Under the pieces are notes generated by a model that worked only from the letters and a program-made list of their open reading frames with translations, searched no databases and was not told the DNA's origin. A stretch of DNA of 64,000 nt from Orrella daihaiensis (GTDB lineage: Bacteria > Pseudomonadota > Gammaproteobacteria > Burkholderiales > Burkholderiaceae_B): NCBI RefSeq assembly GCF_022811525.1, contig NZ_CP063982.1, forward strand, positions 806,001 through 870,000, written 5' to 3'. This document shows positions 41,645 to 50,767 of the stretch, piece by piece; position 1 is the first letter of the stretch, and each line of letters starts with the position of its first letter. Position numbers and translations under genes: made by a program.

Positions 41645-42802
41645 ATGTTCACCACCCTCGCATCCTTTTCTTCTTTATTTCTATCCACATTCGTGATGTT
41701 GGTGGGTGTGGGGCTGTTTAACGTCTTCATGGGACTAAAGCTCTCTGAAGATGGGGTCAGTGCGATCTGGATCGGCGCGCTGATGTCAGCCTACTATCTC
41801 GGGCTTGTGATTGGTAGTCGGGTTGGTCATCGCATGATCGTGCGTGTTGGCCATGTGCGTGCATTTGCCGCAGCCGCCGCTACTTGCTCGGTCATGGTTC
41901 TGATTCAGACACTGGTCTCAGAAAAAGAGATCTGGGTGCTGTTTCGGGTGATTGCCGGGGCTGGCATGGCCGTGCAATTTATGGTGCTAGAGAGTTGGCT
42001 TAACGAGCAAATAGAAAACGAGCGTCGCGGTCAAATTTTTTCTGTTTATTTGGTCATGTCTGGCCTCGGTACGGCTATTGGTCAGATGGCTATCACCCTC
42101 TACCCATCACTGGATCTGCGCCCATTGATTCTGGTGGCGATTTGCCACGTCGTTGGCTTAATCCCGATTGTCTGGACGGTTCGTTTACACCCCGCGCCGC
42201 AGTTACCAGCACCGCTGGATTTTGGGTATTTTTTACGGGTTGCTCCGGCAGCGCTAGTAACTATGTTTGTAGCTGGCAACATCTCCTCCGCTTTTTATGC
42301 GCTGGCGCCTGTATACGTGATTGAAAAAAATTTCAGCACGCCTGAAGTCGCTGCATTCATGTCTGTCGCGGTTTTTGCGGGATTGATGGCGCAATGGCCT
42401 ATGGGTTGGATGTCCGACCGCATTCCGCGTCAACGGTTAATTCTGTTTAATGGCGCAGTGTTGACGTTCGTCACTTTGCTGCTATGGGGATGGCTGCCGA
42501 TTCCGTTCTGGTTGTTGATGATGATTTCAGCGGTCAGCGGGGTAATGCAGTTCACGCTTTACGCTTTGGCAGGCTCTTTTGCCAATGACTTGGTGACCGC
42601 GGACCGACGTGTCAGTCTGAGTGCGGTATTGCTGATGTCGTTTGGTATTGGAGCTTGTCTTGGGCCTTTGCTTGCAGGGGGGCTGATGAGGTTGGCGGGT
42701 GTCAACATGCTGTATGTGTTCTTTAGTGCATGTGCAGTGATCTTAATTTTGACCTCAATAACCAGAAGGAAACCCTATGTTAGACAGTCTGACAGCCCGT
42801 GA
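41645..42802 (+). CDS. MFS transporter (YcaD-like)
   Basis: A 385-residue major facilitator with twelve helices. G-L-V-I-G-S-R-V-G-H-R-M-I-V-R-V-G-H (about 57-74) is the loop 2-3 motif and MGWMSDRIPRQRL (about 257-269) its repeat in the second half. It looks like the YcaD group, whose substrates are unclear. ATG 41645 replaces an upstream TTG. The 3' end overlaps the next small membrane gene by 26 bases. Confidence 0.88.
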   Translation: MFTTLASFSSLFLSTFVMLVGVGLFNVFMGLKLSEDGVSAIWIGALMSAYYLGLVIGSRVGHRMIVRVGHVRAFAAAAATCSVMVLIQTLVSEKEIWVLFRVIAGAGMAVQFMVLESWLNEQIENERRGQIFSVYLVMSGLGTAIGQMAITLYPSLDLRPLILVAICHVVGLIPIVWTVRLHPAPQLPAPLDFGYFLRVAPAALVTMFVAGNISSAFYALAPVYVIEKNFSTPEVAAFMSVAVFAGLMAQWPMGWMSDRIPRQRLILFNGAVLTFVTLLLWGWLPIPFWLLMMISAVSGVMQFTLYALAGSFANDLVTADRRVSLSAVLLMSFGIGACLGPLLAGGLMRLAGVNMLYVFFSACAVILILTSITRRKPYVRQSDSP

Positions 42803-43118
42803 GAAAGTGCAAGCCATCTACATTGCCTATCTCGCGAGCTTGGTGGTAATGCCACTATCGATTGTGGGCGTGTTCTTTGCTTACAAGATTCGGCAGGAGC
42901 AACGCGGTAATTGGCTTGAAAGTCACTGCAATTGGCAGATCCAGACATTTTGGATTGGGTTGGTTGCGTTTTTGGTAGGCGGTCTGACGGCCATGTTGTT
43001 TGTTGGCTATTTGATTATGCTGGCAACGGGTTTGTGGTTTCTTTACCGAATCATCAAGGGCTGGCTCAAGCTCTCAGAAAACCAGACTGTTGAGCCCAAA
43101 GCATATGGTCTAGTCTAA
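42777..43118 (+). CDS. Small membrane protein (DUF4870-like)
   Basis: A 113-residue protein with three hydrophobic helices (about 14-36, 55-76 and 77-92) and a soluble tail. H-C-N-W-Q-I-Q-T-F-W (about 50-59) and the Y-R-I-I-K-G-W motif match DUF4870/Tic20-like proteins. It starts inside the MFS gene, so they are co-translated. Function unknown. It converges on the TRAP permease gene with a nine-base overlap. Confidence 0.75.
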   Translation: MLDSLTAREKVQAIYIAYLASLVVMPLSIVGVFFAYKIRQEQRGNWLESHCNWQIQTFWIGLVAFLVGGLTAMLFVGYLIMLATGLWFLYRIIKGWLKLSENQTVEPKAYGLV

Positions 43119-44879
43119 AGGCCAAAAGAGTGTGATTGCGCCGGCCACAACCAGTATCAGTCGTTTACTCCAGTGTCCAGGTGCGATCACGCCGTAAGCC
43201 ACCAGTGTGGTCGCGCTGCCAATTTTCAGCATCGCAATGATGGCAGCGATCGGACTAGCGCTTAATTCAATCAAACCAGGTGTTGAGATCATACCGAGCG
43301 GAATCAAGTACAGGCCCAACCCAAGTGCCATGGCTTTCATGGCGACTTTGAGCCAATTTTCCTCAACCATACCGGCAGCAATGAATACCGCTCCACACAC
43401 TGGCGGGGTGATGGTTGACAGCAGCGCAAACCAAAATACAAAAAGATGAGTCTGTAAAAGACCCAGGCCAAGTTCGGTCAGTGCAGGTCCTGCCACTGAT
43501 ACGCAAATGACATAGGCTGCGGTGGTGGGTACTTCCATACCCAGCAAAAGGCACGTCAAAGCAGTCAACAAGATAGCCGGCCAAAGCAAGCCACCTGAAC
43601 CAGACAGGATCACCGAGGTGATTTTCACACCGAGCCCAGTCATGCCCAGCACACCGATGATGATGGATGCACAAATAATGATAGACGCAATCATCGACAC
43701 TTGTTGGCCCGAGGTCATGGCAGCGTGTCTTACTCGTAACAGCACCGCGCGGCCATCAAATCCGAACGTTTCGTCTGTTAACAGCAGAGCAGCCGCCAGT
43801 ACGACTGCCATGCAAGCGGCGTATTGAGGGGTGAAGTCCAGGCCAAACATCCCATAGAGTAGGGCTGCAAACGGCACCGCAAAAAAGCCTGTTGTGATGA
43901 TGACTAATCGCATGCCTGGCCGTTCAGAGGCGGGCACGCCCGGCAGGTTGTAGCGTCTGGCATAGGCATTAATGCCAACCCAGACCGCAACAAAGTAAAG
44001 AATGGCCGCCGGCAGTGCCGCGAGCATGATTTGGTCGTAAGGTACGCCGGTCAGCTCAACCATGACAAACGCACCAGCACCCATTAACGGCGGCATGATT
44101 TGCCCGCCTGAGGATGCGACTGCCTCGACTGCACCGGCCAGTGACCTTGGATAGCCAAGCTTGCGCATGGCAGGCAGGGTGATGGCGCCGGTCGATGCCA
44201 CGTTAGCCGATGCTGATCCAGATATCGAGCCAAATAGGGCTGAGGACAACACCGATACTTTGGCGGCGCCACCAGTGAGCCTGCCAGCGACAGCAGCAGC
44301 GATGTTCATAAAGCCAGCGCCTGCTTGCCCAGCATTGAGCACCGCCCCAAAAATCACAAATATCGCCACAATCGTGACTGATACGCCTGTCAGGCTGCCC
44401 CAGATGCCACCTTCTGTAATGGTTAGCGTTCCAAGAAAGCTTGTTAAAGGCATACCGCCGTGACCGAACTCACCGGGTATATGGTTGCCAAACATGCCAT
44501 ACAAAAGCATCAAAACGGCAATGGCAGGTAGCGGCCACCCGACGGCTCTTCTAGCCATGTCGATAACGACCACCAATAAGCCGATTGCAAGCAGGGTTTG
44601 CCACGGCCCATCGATGCTGCCATATTGATCAGACAGTTCGCTGTGTCCGACTGCCACCCATGCGCAACCAACCATGCCGATGGTGCAAAGTAGCCAACTG
44701 AACAGATCGGGTGTTTGGCCGCCGGGACGCCACAAGAACAGCCACGGCAAGGCAAGCGCCATGTGAATAGGCCGGCTCACAAGGTTGGGAACCAGACCTG
44801 CAAAAATCAGCCAGAGATGAAAAGAGATAGTGACTATGCCCAATGCTGGCCATATGATGTCGCGCGGAGCAAAGGGCAT
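43110..44879 (-). CDS. TRAP transporter fused permease (DctQM-type)
   Basis: A 589-residue inner-membrane protein that fuses the small (DctQ-like, about 1-130) and large (DctM-like, about 130-589) TRAP subunits, as is usual for TAXI systems. Family segments are GSISGSASANVASTGAITLPAM (about 213-234), with the sodium-coupled loop, and LLGMEVPTTAAYVI. It works with the binding protein encoded 37 bases upstream to import an organic acid or amino acid driven by sodium or protons. Confidence 0.93.
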   Translation of the reverse strand: MPFAPRDIIWPALGIVTISFHLWLIFAGLVPNLVSRPIHMALALPWLFLWRPGGQTPDLFSWLLCTIGMVGCAWVAVGHSELSDQYGSIDGPWQTLLAIGLLVVVIDMARRAVGWPLPAIAVLMLLYGMFGNHIPGEFGHGGMPLTSFLGTLTITEGGIWGSLTGVSVTIVAIFVIFGAVLNAGQAGAGFMNIAAAVAGRLTGGAAKVSVLSSALFGSISGSASANVASTGAITLPAMRKLGYPRSLAGAVEAVASSGGQIMPPLMGAGAFVMVELTGVPYDQIMLAALPAAILYFVAVWVGINAYARRYNLPGVPASERPGMRLVIITTGFFAVPFAALLYGMFGLDFTPQYAACMAVVLAAALLLTDETFGFDGRAVLLRVRHAAMTSGQQVSMIASIIICASIIIGVLGMTGLGVKITSVILSGSGGLLWPAILLTALTCLLLGMEVPTTAAYVICVSVAGPALTELGLGLLQTHLFVFWFALLSTITPPVCGAVFIAAGMVEENWLKVAMKAMALGLGLYLIPLGMISTPGLIELSASPIAAIIAMLKIGSATTLVAYGVIAPGHWSKRLILVVAGAITLFWPLD

Positions 44880-44916
44880 AGTTGTTGCAAACAGAAATAA
44901 AAAACCAGGTTTTCTC

Positions 44917-45879
44917 TTAACGGTTAGCAGCCGTTAGCGGAAAGTTGTTTTCTTGGTAGTAACGCAATGCGCCAGGGTGAATCTTGCCTGGAATGTTGGC
45001 GAGCATGTCAGGTGTAACACCCTTCCACCAGGCTGCGGTGTCACCCATGCGGGCGCGTTCAGTCCAGAACGTTTTGGTGAGTTCATAAGCCACATCGTCG
45101 CTCATGTCAGTGGTGGTGTAGGCAATCACCGGCAAGGAGGTTGTGTTGATTGGGTTGTCCTGACCCTTGTAGGTGCCTGCAGGAATCGTGACTTTGGTGG
45201 CGCCGGTTTGCTCGATCTGGGCATCCGACATCGATAAAATCACAACCGGTGAGCTGGCAGCTGCTTCAATGACGTTTGGGGCAGGAAATGAGCTCGCTGT
45301 CACAAACGCGTCAATTTGCTTGTTTTTTAAGGCTGGCACAGCGTTGTTCAACTCAACGTTGGCCAGATTGACTTTGCCATCCAACCCAAAAAGCTTGAGG
45401 TACTTCTCACCTTCACGGGCCGAGAATGTGCCCTTACCAATCAATACGTTCTTGCCAGCCATGTCTGCAAAGCTATTGATATTGGCATCTTTGTGCGCGA
45501 CAAAGTGCATGGTCAGCGATGGAATCGGGAATAGTGCCCGGATGTCTTTGTACTTGGGTGAGGGTTTTTTCTCAAAAGGCCCAGAGTCCTCCATGGCTCT
45601 TGTGACCAGCGAGGGCGGTGTGGTGAAGACGTAGTTGCCAGTGCGAGTCGCAGCTTCCATGACGTTTTGTACAGAGCCTTGGCTCTCTTCCACGGTCATG
45701 ATGATCTGGCCGTTGGAGCCCTGTTTGATTGCCTGAGCAAGTTCGACGCCCATCTGGTAATAGGATGAGCCGACTTTTGCGGACTTATAGGTGATGCGGG
45801 TCTCGGCAAGCGCGGTGCCTGTCGTGCCCATGATCAGCGCGGCCAATAGACTAGGCGCTAGACGTTTGAAGGTGTGCAT
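44917..45879 (-). CDS. TAXI-family TRAP solute-binding protein
   Basis: A 320-residue periplasmic receptor. The signal peptide (about 1-26) ends Ala-Leu-Ala. The core has G-S-S-Y-Y-Q-M-G-V-E-L-A (about 36-47), the family's ligand-pocket segment, and GKNVLIGKGTFSAREG (about 123-138). Known TAXI ligands include glutamate and other carboxylates; the ligand here is not readable. The ATG at 45879 follows GGAGACC; the upstream extension encodes no signal peptide. It is the first gene of the TRAP operon. Confidence 0.92.
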   Translation of the reverse strand: MHTFKRLAPSLLAALIMGTTGTALAETRITYKSAKVGSSYYQMGVELAQAIKQGSNGQIIMTVEESQGSVQNVMEAATRTGNYVFTTPPSLVTRAMEDSGPFEKKPSPKYKDIRALFPIPSLTMHFVAHKDANINSFADMAGKNVLIGKGTFSAREGEKYLKLFGLDGKVNLANVELNNAVPALKNKQIDAFVTASSFPAPNVIEAAASSPVVILSMSDAQIEQTGATKVTIPAGTYKGQDNPINTTSLPVIAYTTTDMSDDVAYELTKTFWTERARMGDTAAWWKGVTPDMLANIPGKIHPGALRYYQENNFPLTAANR

Positions 45880-46045
45880 GCAAGGTCTCCAGTTAAAGAT
45901 ACTTGATATTAGAAATGTAACCGCCTGATTATAGGCATGTGGCAAGGGGTTTGGCGCGCTGCTGCGCCTTGGGAAAGAGGCCGAAACGGCAATTGCGGTG
46001 GATTGATATTTGTTCTGTGCGCTTGTTCTATAAGCACCATAAACA

Positions 46046-46077
46046 AAAAGCGCCTCACTGATCGTGTGGGCGCTTTT
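46046..46077 (-). terminator. Terminator of tRNA operon
   Basis: On the minus strand AAAAGCGCC and GGCGCTTTT pair, with an inner CACAC/GTGAG extension, and a T run follows. It lies six bases after the tRNA-Asp CCA end and isolates the tRNA operon from the TAXI gene. Confidence 0.88.
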
Positions 46078-46082
46078 GAATT

Positions 46083-46159
46083 TGGCGGAGCGGACGGGAC
46101 TCGAACCCGCGACCCCCGGCGTGACAGGCCGGTATTCTAACCAACTGAACTACCGCTCC
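46083..46159 (-). tRNA. tRNA-Asp (GTC)
   Basis: A 77-base cloverleaf on the minus strand. Acceptor GGAGCGG pairs with CCGCTCC, anticodon loop CTGTCAC gives anticodon GTC, T loop is GGTTCGAGTCC, and CCA is encoded. It is the last tRNA of the Ala-Glu-Asp operon. Confidence 0.98.
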
Positions 46160-46181
46160 GCAGCGGTACAACAAAAAACTT

Positions 46182-46257
46182 TGGCGTCCCCTAGGGGATT
46201 CGAACCCCTGTACCCACCGTGAAAGGGTGGTGTCCTAGGCCTCTAGACGAAGGGGAC
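46182..46257 (-). tRNA. tRNA-Glu (TTC)
   Basis: A 76-base cloverleaf on the minus strand. Acceptor GTCCCCT pairs with AGGGGAC, anticodon loop CTTTCAC gives TTC, T loop is GGTTCGAATCC, and CCA is encoded. The middle tRNA of the operon, 22 bases before tRNA-Asp. Confidence 0.98.
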
Positions 46258-46284
46258 CCGGACTTGCTATCTGTTCGCTAAACC

Positions 46285-46360
<76 letters not shown>

Positions 46361-46379
46361 AGATCCGGCGAAGAACGAA

Positions 46380-46408
46380 ATTATGCACGAAACTTCGGCG
46401 ATTGGCAA
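46380..46408 (-). promoter_or_regulatory. Sigma-70-type promoter of tRNA-Ala-Glu-Asp operon
   Basis: On the minus strand TTGCCA (46403-46408) and CATAAT (46380-46385) are separated by exactly 17 bases, 19 bases before tRNA-Ala. Confidence 0.75.
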
Positions 46409-46465
46409 ACGCAAAAGCCGAGCCCGAGCTTTTTGCCTGAGTTTATTGAACGCATTGACCTGTGC

Positions 46466-47647
46466 CTACTTCGAGTCGAGCGGGGCTTTAAAAGCAGACC
46501 CTAGTGATTCGTTGTAAGCAGCTAGCCCGCGTTTTTCCCGTTCCAGGTAGTTTTCAACCGCTTGGGCAAAGCCCTCGTGTGCCAGCCAGTGCGCGGACTG
46601 GGTTTGCACCGGCATAAACCCGCGCGCCATTTTGTGCTCACCTTGAGCACCTCCTTCGATGACATCGATACCGTTGGCGATGGCCCATTCAATTGGCGCG
46701 TAATACGCCACTTCAAAGTGTAGGCAGTCAATGGCCTGCAACCCGCCCCAGTAGCGCCCATAGAGTTTACGCGTCGTCTTTTGTGTCGCTGGATCAGTGA
46801 TGTTGTCAAGCAATAGCAGCGAAGCGGCAACTGGCTCTTTCTCCCGATAAGCCAGGATAAGTAAACATGTCTTGGGGTCAACTAATTCAAAAAAATCCCT
46901 GGTGAGATAGGGTGGGTTGCCTCTTTGTGCGTAGGTGTTGGCATAGCAGCGGTAGAAGAAGTCCCAGTCGGCATCCGAGATCTCATGTCCGGTCTTCACT
47001 GCAGTGGTGACGCCGGCATCGCGCACCTTGCGTCGCTCGGCCCGGATTTTCTTGCGTTTAGGCTGGGTTAGGTGACTCAGGAACTCATCAAACGACTGCC
47101 AGCCTTGATTGTGCCAATGAAACTGGGTGTGATGCCTCGAAAGACAGCCCGCGGCAGCTAGTGATCTCTGATCAATGGCGTTTGTGTAAAGTACATGTAA
47201 AGATGACAGGTTAGTTGCCTTGGCCGCTTTGATCAAAGCCTGTGCGGCGAGTGCCTTGTGTTCTGACTCGCACAACAAGCGCGCTGAAGTCACTGGGGTA
47301 AATGGCACACCAGCGAGCCATTTGGGGTAATAACGCAGACCCGCGCGTTCATAGGCGTCTGCCCACGCCCAGTCAAATACAAATTCACCGTATGAATGTG
47401 CCTTGAGGTAGAGCGGCACGATCGCCAACACACTATTTGCATGTCCTTGCCCCACTTCATTCTCGACAATGAGATGCTGGGCTTGCCAGCCAGTGTCTGG
47501 ACACACACTGGCTGATTGCTCGAATGCTGAGAGAAAACGGTGTGACGTCAGGATTGATCCGCCGGCTTGCGCGTTCAAGGCATCCCAGGCGTGAGCATCG
47601 ATCTGGGTGATGTCGTCAAGCGAGCGAACCAACAAAGTTTCAGGCAT
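46466..47647 (-). CDS. GNAT-fold peptidogalycan-biosynthesis-like protein (DUF482)
   Basis: A 393-residue protein of the FemAB-like N-acyltransferase superfamily, DUF482 group. Two GNAT halves are suggested; the second has RKKIRAERRKVRDAGV (about 180-195), Y-A-N-T-Y-A-Q-R-G-N-P-P-Y-L (about 221-234) and EGGAQGEHKMARGF (about 335-348), all typical. It may acylate a cell-envelope precursor or amino compound, but no substrate is proven. The ATG at 47647 is chosen; an in-frame start at 47713 would overlap lnt by 47 bases. Confidence 0.82.
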   Translation of the reverse strand: MPETLLVRSLDDITQIDAHAWDALNAQAGGSILTSHRFLSAFEQSASVCPDTGWQAQHLIVENEVGQGHANSVLAIVPLYLKAHSYGEFVFDWAWADAYERAGLRYYPKWLAGVPFTPVTSARLLCESEHKALAAQALIKAAKATNLSSLHVLYTNAIDQRSLAAAGCLSRHHTQFHWHNQGWQSFDEFLSHLTQPKRKKIRAERRKVRDAGVTTAVKTGHEISDADWDFFYRCYANTYAQRGNPPYLTRDFFELVDPKTCLLILAYREKEPVAASLLLLDNITDPATQKTTRKLYGRYWGGLQAIDCLHFEVAYYAPIEWAIANGIDVIEGGAQGEHKMARGFMPVQTQSAHWLAHEGFAQAVENYLEREKRGLAAYNESLGSAFKAPLDSK

Positions 47648-47666
47648 GTGCAGTTTTGTTTGATGA

Positions 47667-49271
47667 CTAGTCAGGTCTGGCGCTAGATCTACGCCTGCGG
47701 ACCAACGCAACAACGAGTATGCCCCACGCCAGTACCCAAGCGGGATAGTTCCCCCAACGCGCGTATGGCGTCAGTCCTTCGTGGCCTTGCACCTGAACGT
47801 CAACATAGCCTGCAGCCATTGTCGGTAGTACGGCGATCGTACGGCCAGCCGGGTCAATGGCGCCCGTCATCCCCGTGTTGGTTGCTCTAAGCGTGGGTCG
47901 CCGTGTTTCCATGCTCCGAAACCTGGCCATTTGCCAGTGCTGCCTCAGAGCCGAGCTATCGCCGAACCAACCCAGATTGCTGAAGTTTGCAAGAATGGTT
48001 GCGCCTTGACGCACCGCAGGTAGTAGCTCTTGCCCAAAAATGTCCTCATAGCAGATGTTTGGCGCAATTCTCTGCGATCGTACGCTAAAGGGGGTTTGCT
48101 GTTCATTGCCAGCGGTGAAATCGCCAAGCGGAATGCGCATTAGATCGATAAACCAGCGAAACCCAGTGGGTACAAACTCGCCAAATGGCACAAGGTGTTG
48201 CTTGTCATAGCGCGCATCAGCCAAGCCCTGAGACAGGTTGGCGGGGGCTGAATTAGCGTCAATGGCAATCACACTGTTGGTGTAACGATCGGACTCTGGC
48301 CCGTACAACGGGGCACCCAGCATCAAGGTGCTGCCATTGCTATCTGCAATGGCTATCCAGTCTTGCCAATGCCGAGCTGGCACCTGGTGTGACAGCCTTG
48401 GAATCACGGTCTCAGGCAGCATGATCAACTCAGGTGCTGGCGTGTCTGCGGCGGGCGCGGATTGGTGTCTGGCGAGTTCTATATGATGTTGATGCGTTTG
48501 TTCAAATCGCATCGCATCAAACTTGACACCTTGATCAACATTTCCCTGAATCAGTCTGACGGTTAACGGTTCCCCCGTCGGTTTGGTAAAGCTTGTTTGC
48601 TGCAGGCTTGCTCCGATAAAGACTAGCAATATGGCAACGGCCAAGGCGATGCCTCGCTTAGGGGTAAATGAGCTGTCATTCTGTGTGGCCTCGGCCCTTA
48701 ATGTGGCAGCCACAGCGCCAGCGATCCAGGCAATCACCCAGGTCGTGCCTGGCGCACCGACAATCACCGCCCAGCCAGCCAGCCAGCTATCGGTCTGGCC
48801 GTATGCTGTGGACAACCAAGGGAATCCTGTAAAAATGAAGCCTCGCAGCAGCTCAGCTGCTGTCCACGCGCTAGCCCAAACCGTGGCTAACCAGATCAAA
48901 CTCGATGGTTTGGTTTGGTTGCTGTCTTTGAGTAACCAAGCGCAAACCCAGCCAGCAAATGCAGGGTAGAGGGCCAAATAGGCGCTAAACAACAGCAATG
49001 CTAACCAAGCCAACGGTAATGCCAGTTGGCCGTAGACGTGCATGCTGATGGTCAGCCAGTACAGACCCGTCAGAAATTGGACAGCGCCAAATATCATGCC
49101 CGTGATTGCAGCGCGCCGGGGCGGTTGGCTAAATGCCCAATGAGCCAGCACAGCGAGCATGACAATTTGAGTCCAAGCCAGTGACCACGCGGGTAAAGGG
49201 CCGGGCGCAAACGTCAGTGCATAGACGCCACCAAACAATGCAGGCCAGAACAGGTTGGTTCGTGCCTGCAT
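47667..49271 (-). CDS. lnt: Apolipoprotein N-acyltransferase
   Basis: An inner-membrane enzyme that adds the third acyl chain to lipoproteins. The 534 residues include about seven N-terminal helices and a C-terminal nitrilase domain. The catalytic triad residues are Glu in LPETVIP (about 283-289), Lys in RYDKQHLVPFGEF (about 344-356) and Cys in NICYEDIFG (about 400-408). It follows corC by four bases, the usual corC-lnt order. Confidence 0.96.
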   Translation of the reverse strand: MQARTNLFWPALFGGVYALTFAPGPLPAWSLAWTQIVMLAVLAHWAFSQPPRRAAITGMIFGAVQFLTGLYWLTISMHVYGQLALPLAWLALLLFSAYLALYPAFAGWVCAWLLKDSNQTKPSSLIWLATVWASAWTAAELLRGFIFTGFPWLSTAYGQTDSWLAGWAVIVGAPGTTWVIAWIAGAVAATLRAEATQNDSSFTPKRGIALAVAILLVFIGASLQQTSFTKPTGEPLTVRLIQGNVDQGVKFDAMRFEQTHQHHIELARHQSAPAADTPAPELIMLPETVIPRLSHQVPARHWQDWIAIADSNGSTLMLGAPLYGPESDRYTNSVIAIDANSAPANLSQGLADARYDKQHLVPFGEFVPTGFRWFIDLMRIPLGDFTAGNEQQTPFSVRSQRIAPNICYEDIFGQELLPAVRQGATILANFSNLGWFGDSSALRQHWQMARFRSMETRRPTLRATNTGMTGAIDPAGRTIAVLPTMAAGYVDVQVQGHEGLTPYARWGNYPAWVLAWGILVVALVRRRRSSARPD

Positions 49272-49275
49272 GTGT

Positions 49276-50175
49276 TTAGGTTTGTTCTTGGCGCTTGGCC
49301 TTCAGATGAGGCAATCGTCTGGCACGTACCCAAAGGGCACGCCGAGAGTCGGCTCTGAGCACTTCGAATAGCAGATCTTCTAGCGCGTGTCGATCACCAC
49401 GTCGCGGAATTCGGCCAAGCTCATGGGCAAGCCACCCCCCAATCGTGTCGTACTCACCCTCTGGAATTTCGCAGTCCAGCAGCTGGTTTACTTCAGCGAG
49501 CTCGGTGGTGGCAAGAATACGCCAGGTGTTGTGGCCATCCGGGAAAATGGTCTGCTCACTGTCGTCGTACTCATCCTCGATGGCACCAACGATTTGCTCA
49601 AGCACATCTTCTAGCGTTACTAGTCCAGTGATTCCACCATGCTCGTCGATGACAATCGCAATGTGGTTGCGATGGCTGCGAAACTCTTGAAGTAGAACAT
49701 TGACTCGTTTGGTTTCTGGTATGAAAACAGCCGGTCGAATCAGGTCTCGCAAGGTCAATGCTGGGTTGAGCATATGCCGCAACAAGTCCTTGGTCATGAA
49801 GATACCGATCAGATTATCCGGCGTGTCCTCATAGACTGGAAAGCGCGAATGTGCCATCTCAACAATCTTGGGCAACAAACTCGGTAAGGGTTCGTTAACA
49901 TCCAGTAGATCCATGCGTGCGCGCGGGACCATGATGTCAGCAGCTGTTTGATCAGATACAGCGAGTGCCCCCTTGAGCATGCCATAGGCATTGCTGTCTA
50001 TCAGGTCGCGTTCTCTGGCTGCCTCAAGTACAGTGAAGATTCCCTCCCGGTCTTCGGGCTCTCCACGAACTAGAGAGAGAATTCGGTCAACAAGGGATTT
50101 TCTGGAAGATGACTTTTTGCCTGGTTCCTGACCAGGCTCGCTAGGGTAGGGTTCTGGCATTGCGGGTGCAATCAA
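49276..50175 (-). CDS. corC: CorC/HlyC-family CBS-domain protein
   Basis: A 299-residue cytosolic protein with two CBS domains (about 75-195) followed by a CorC_HlyC domain with T-W-R-I-L-A-T-T-E-L-A-E-V-N-Q-L-L. V-P-R-A-R-M-D and V-I-D-E-H-G-G-I-T-G-L-V-T-L-E-D-V are family motifs. In E. coli YbeX supports magnesium or cobalt efflux and links to ribosome maturation. It lies between ybeY and lnt. An ATG five codons in, at 50160, is an alternative start. Confidence 0.93.
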   Translation of the reverse strand: MIAPAMPEPYPSEPGQEPGKKSSSRKSLVDRILSLVRGEPEDREGIFTVLEAARERDLIDSNAYGMLKGALAVSDQTAADIMVPRARMDLLDVNEPLPSLLPKIVEMAHSRFPVYEDTPDNLIGIFMTKDLLRHMLNPALTLRDLIRPAVFIPETKRVNVLLQEFRSHRNHIAIVIDEHGGITGLVTLEDVLEQIVGAIEDEYDDSEQTIFPDGHNTWRILATTELAEVNQLLDCEIPEGEYDTIGGWLAHELGRIPRRGDRHALEDLLFEVLRADSRRALWVRARRLPHLKAKRQEQT

Positions 50176-50281
50176 GTTTCGACACCCCTAGGATAACCGA
50201 AAGTTTGTGACTGTCTAGTCAAGTCGGACCCCAATAAGCCGGACATTTTCTAGGGATTTCACGTAAATTGCCGTTCAGCAG

Positions 50282-50767
50282 TCAGGCCACGTAGGGGTTT
50301 GGAATGTGCAAGCCCGCGAGAATTTGGGTCTCCAACGCCTCCATTTCATGCGCTTCGCGCGCTTTGAGGTGGTTATATCCTAGCGCATGAAGCGTACCGT
50401 GGATGATGAGGTGTGCCGCGTGATGCAAGTATGGCTTGCCCTGTGCACGCGCCTCCTCTGTTAGGACCGGTTTACAAATCACAATGTCGCCCATGATGTG
50501 CCCTGTCTGAGCAAAGAACTCGTCGTATTGAAACGTCAACACGTTGGTCGCGTAATCTTTATTTCTATAGGCTAGGTTCAGTGACCTGCCCTCTGCTTTA
50601 CCCACGAGTCGTACGGTCAGGCTGACCTGTTTGGCTCCCTTGTTGTCAGCGGCATTCAAGGCACGCTGGACCCAGCGCCGTATGCGCCAGCGAGGCAAGT
50701 TCTGATCATCAATGCCGTATTGAACAGATAGAGACAGGTCAGGAGTTCTGTGTAGCGTCTTTGTCAT
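50282..50767 (-). CDS. ybeY: Endoribonuclease YbeY
   Basis: A 161-residue metal-dependent RNase needed for 16S rRNA 3' end maturation. The zinc motif H-G-T-L-H-A-L-G-Y-N-H (about 118-128) is intact, and N-L-A-Y-R-N-K-D-Y-A-T-N-V-L-T-F (about 61-76) precedes it. The ATG at 50767 is chosen; it overlaps the end of ybeZ by 29 bases. The longer frame to 50809 lies inside ybeZ. Confidence 0.95.
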   Translation of the reverse strand: MTKTLHRTPDLSLSVQYGIDDQNLPRWRIRRWVQRALNAADNKGAKQVSLTVRLVGKAEGRSLNLAYRNKDYATNVLTFQYDEFFAQTGHIMGDIVICKPVLTEEARAQGKPYLHHAAHLIIHGTLHALGYNHLKAREAHEMEALETQILAGLHIPNPYVA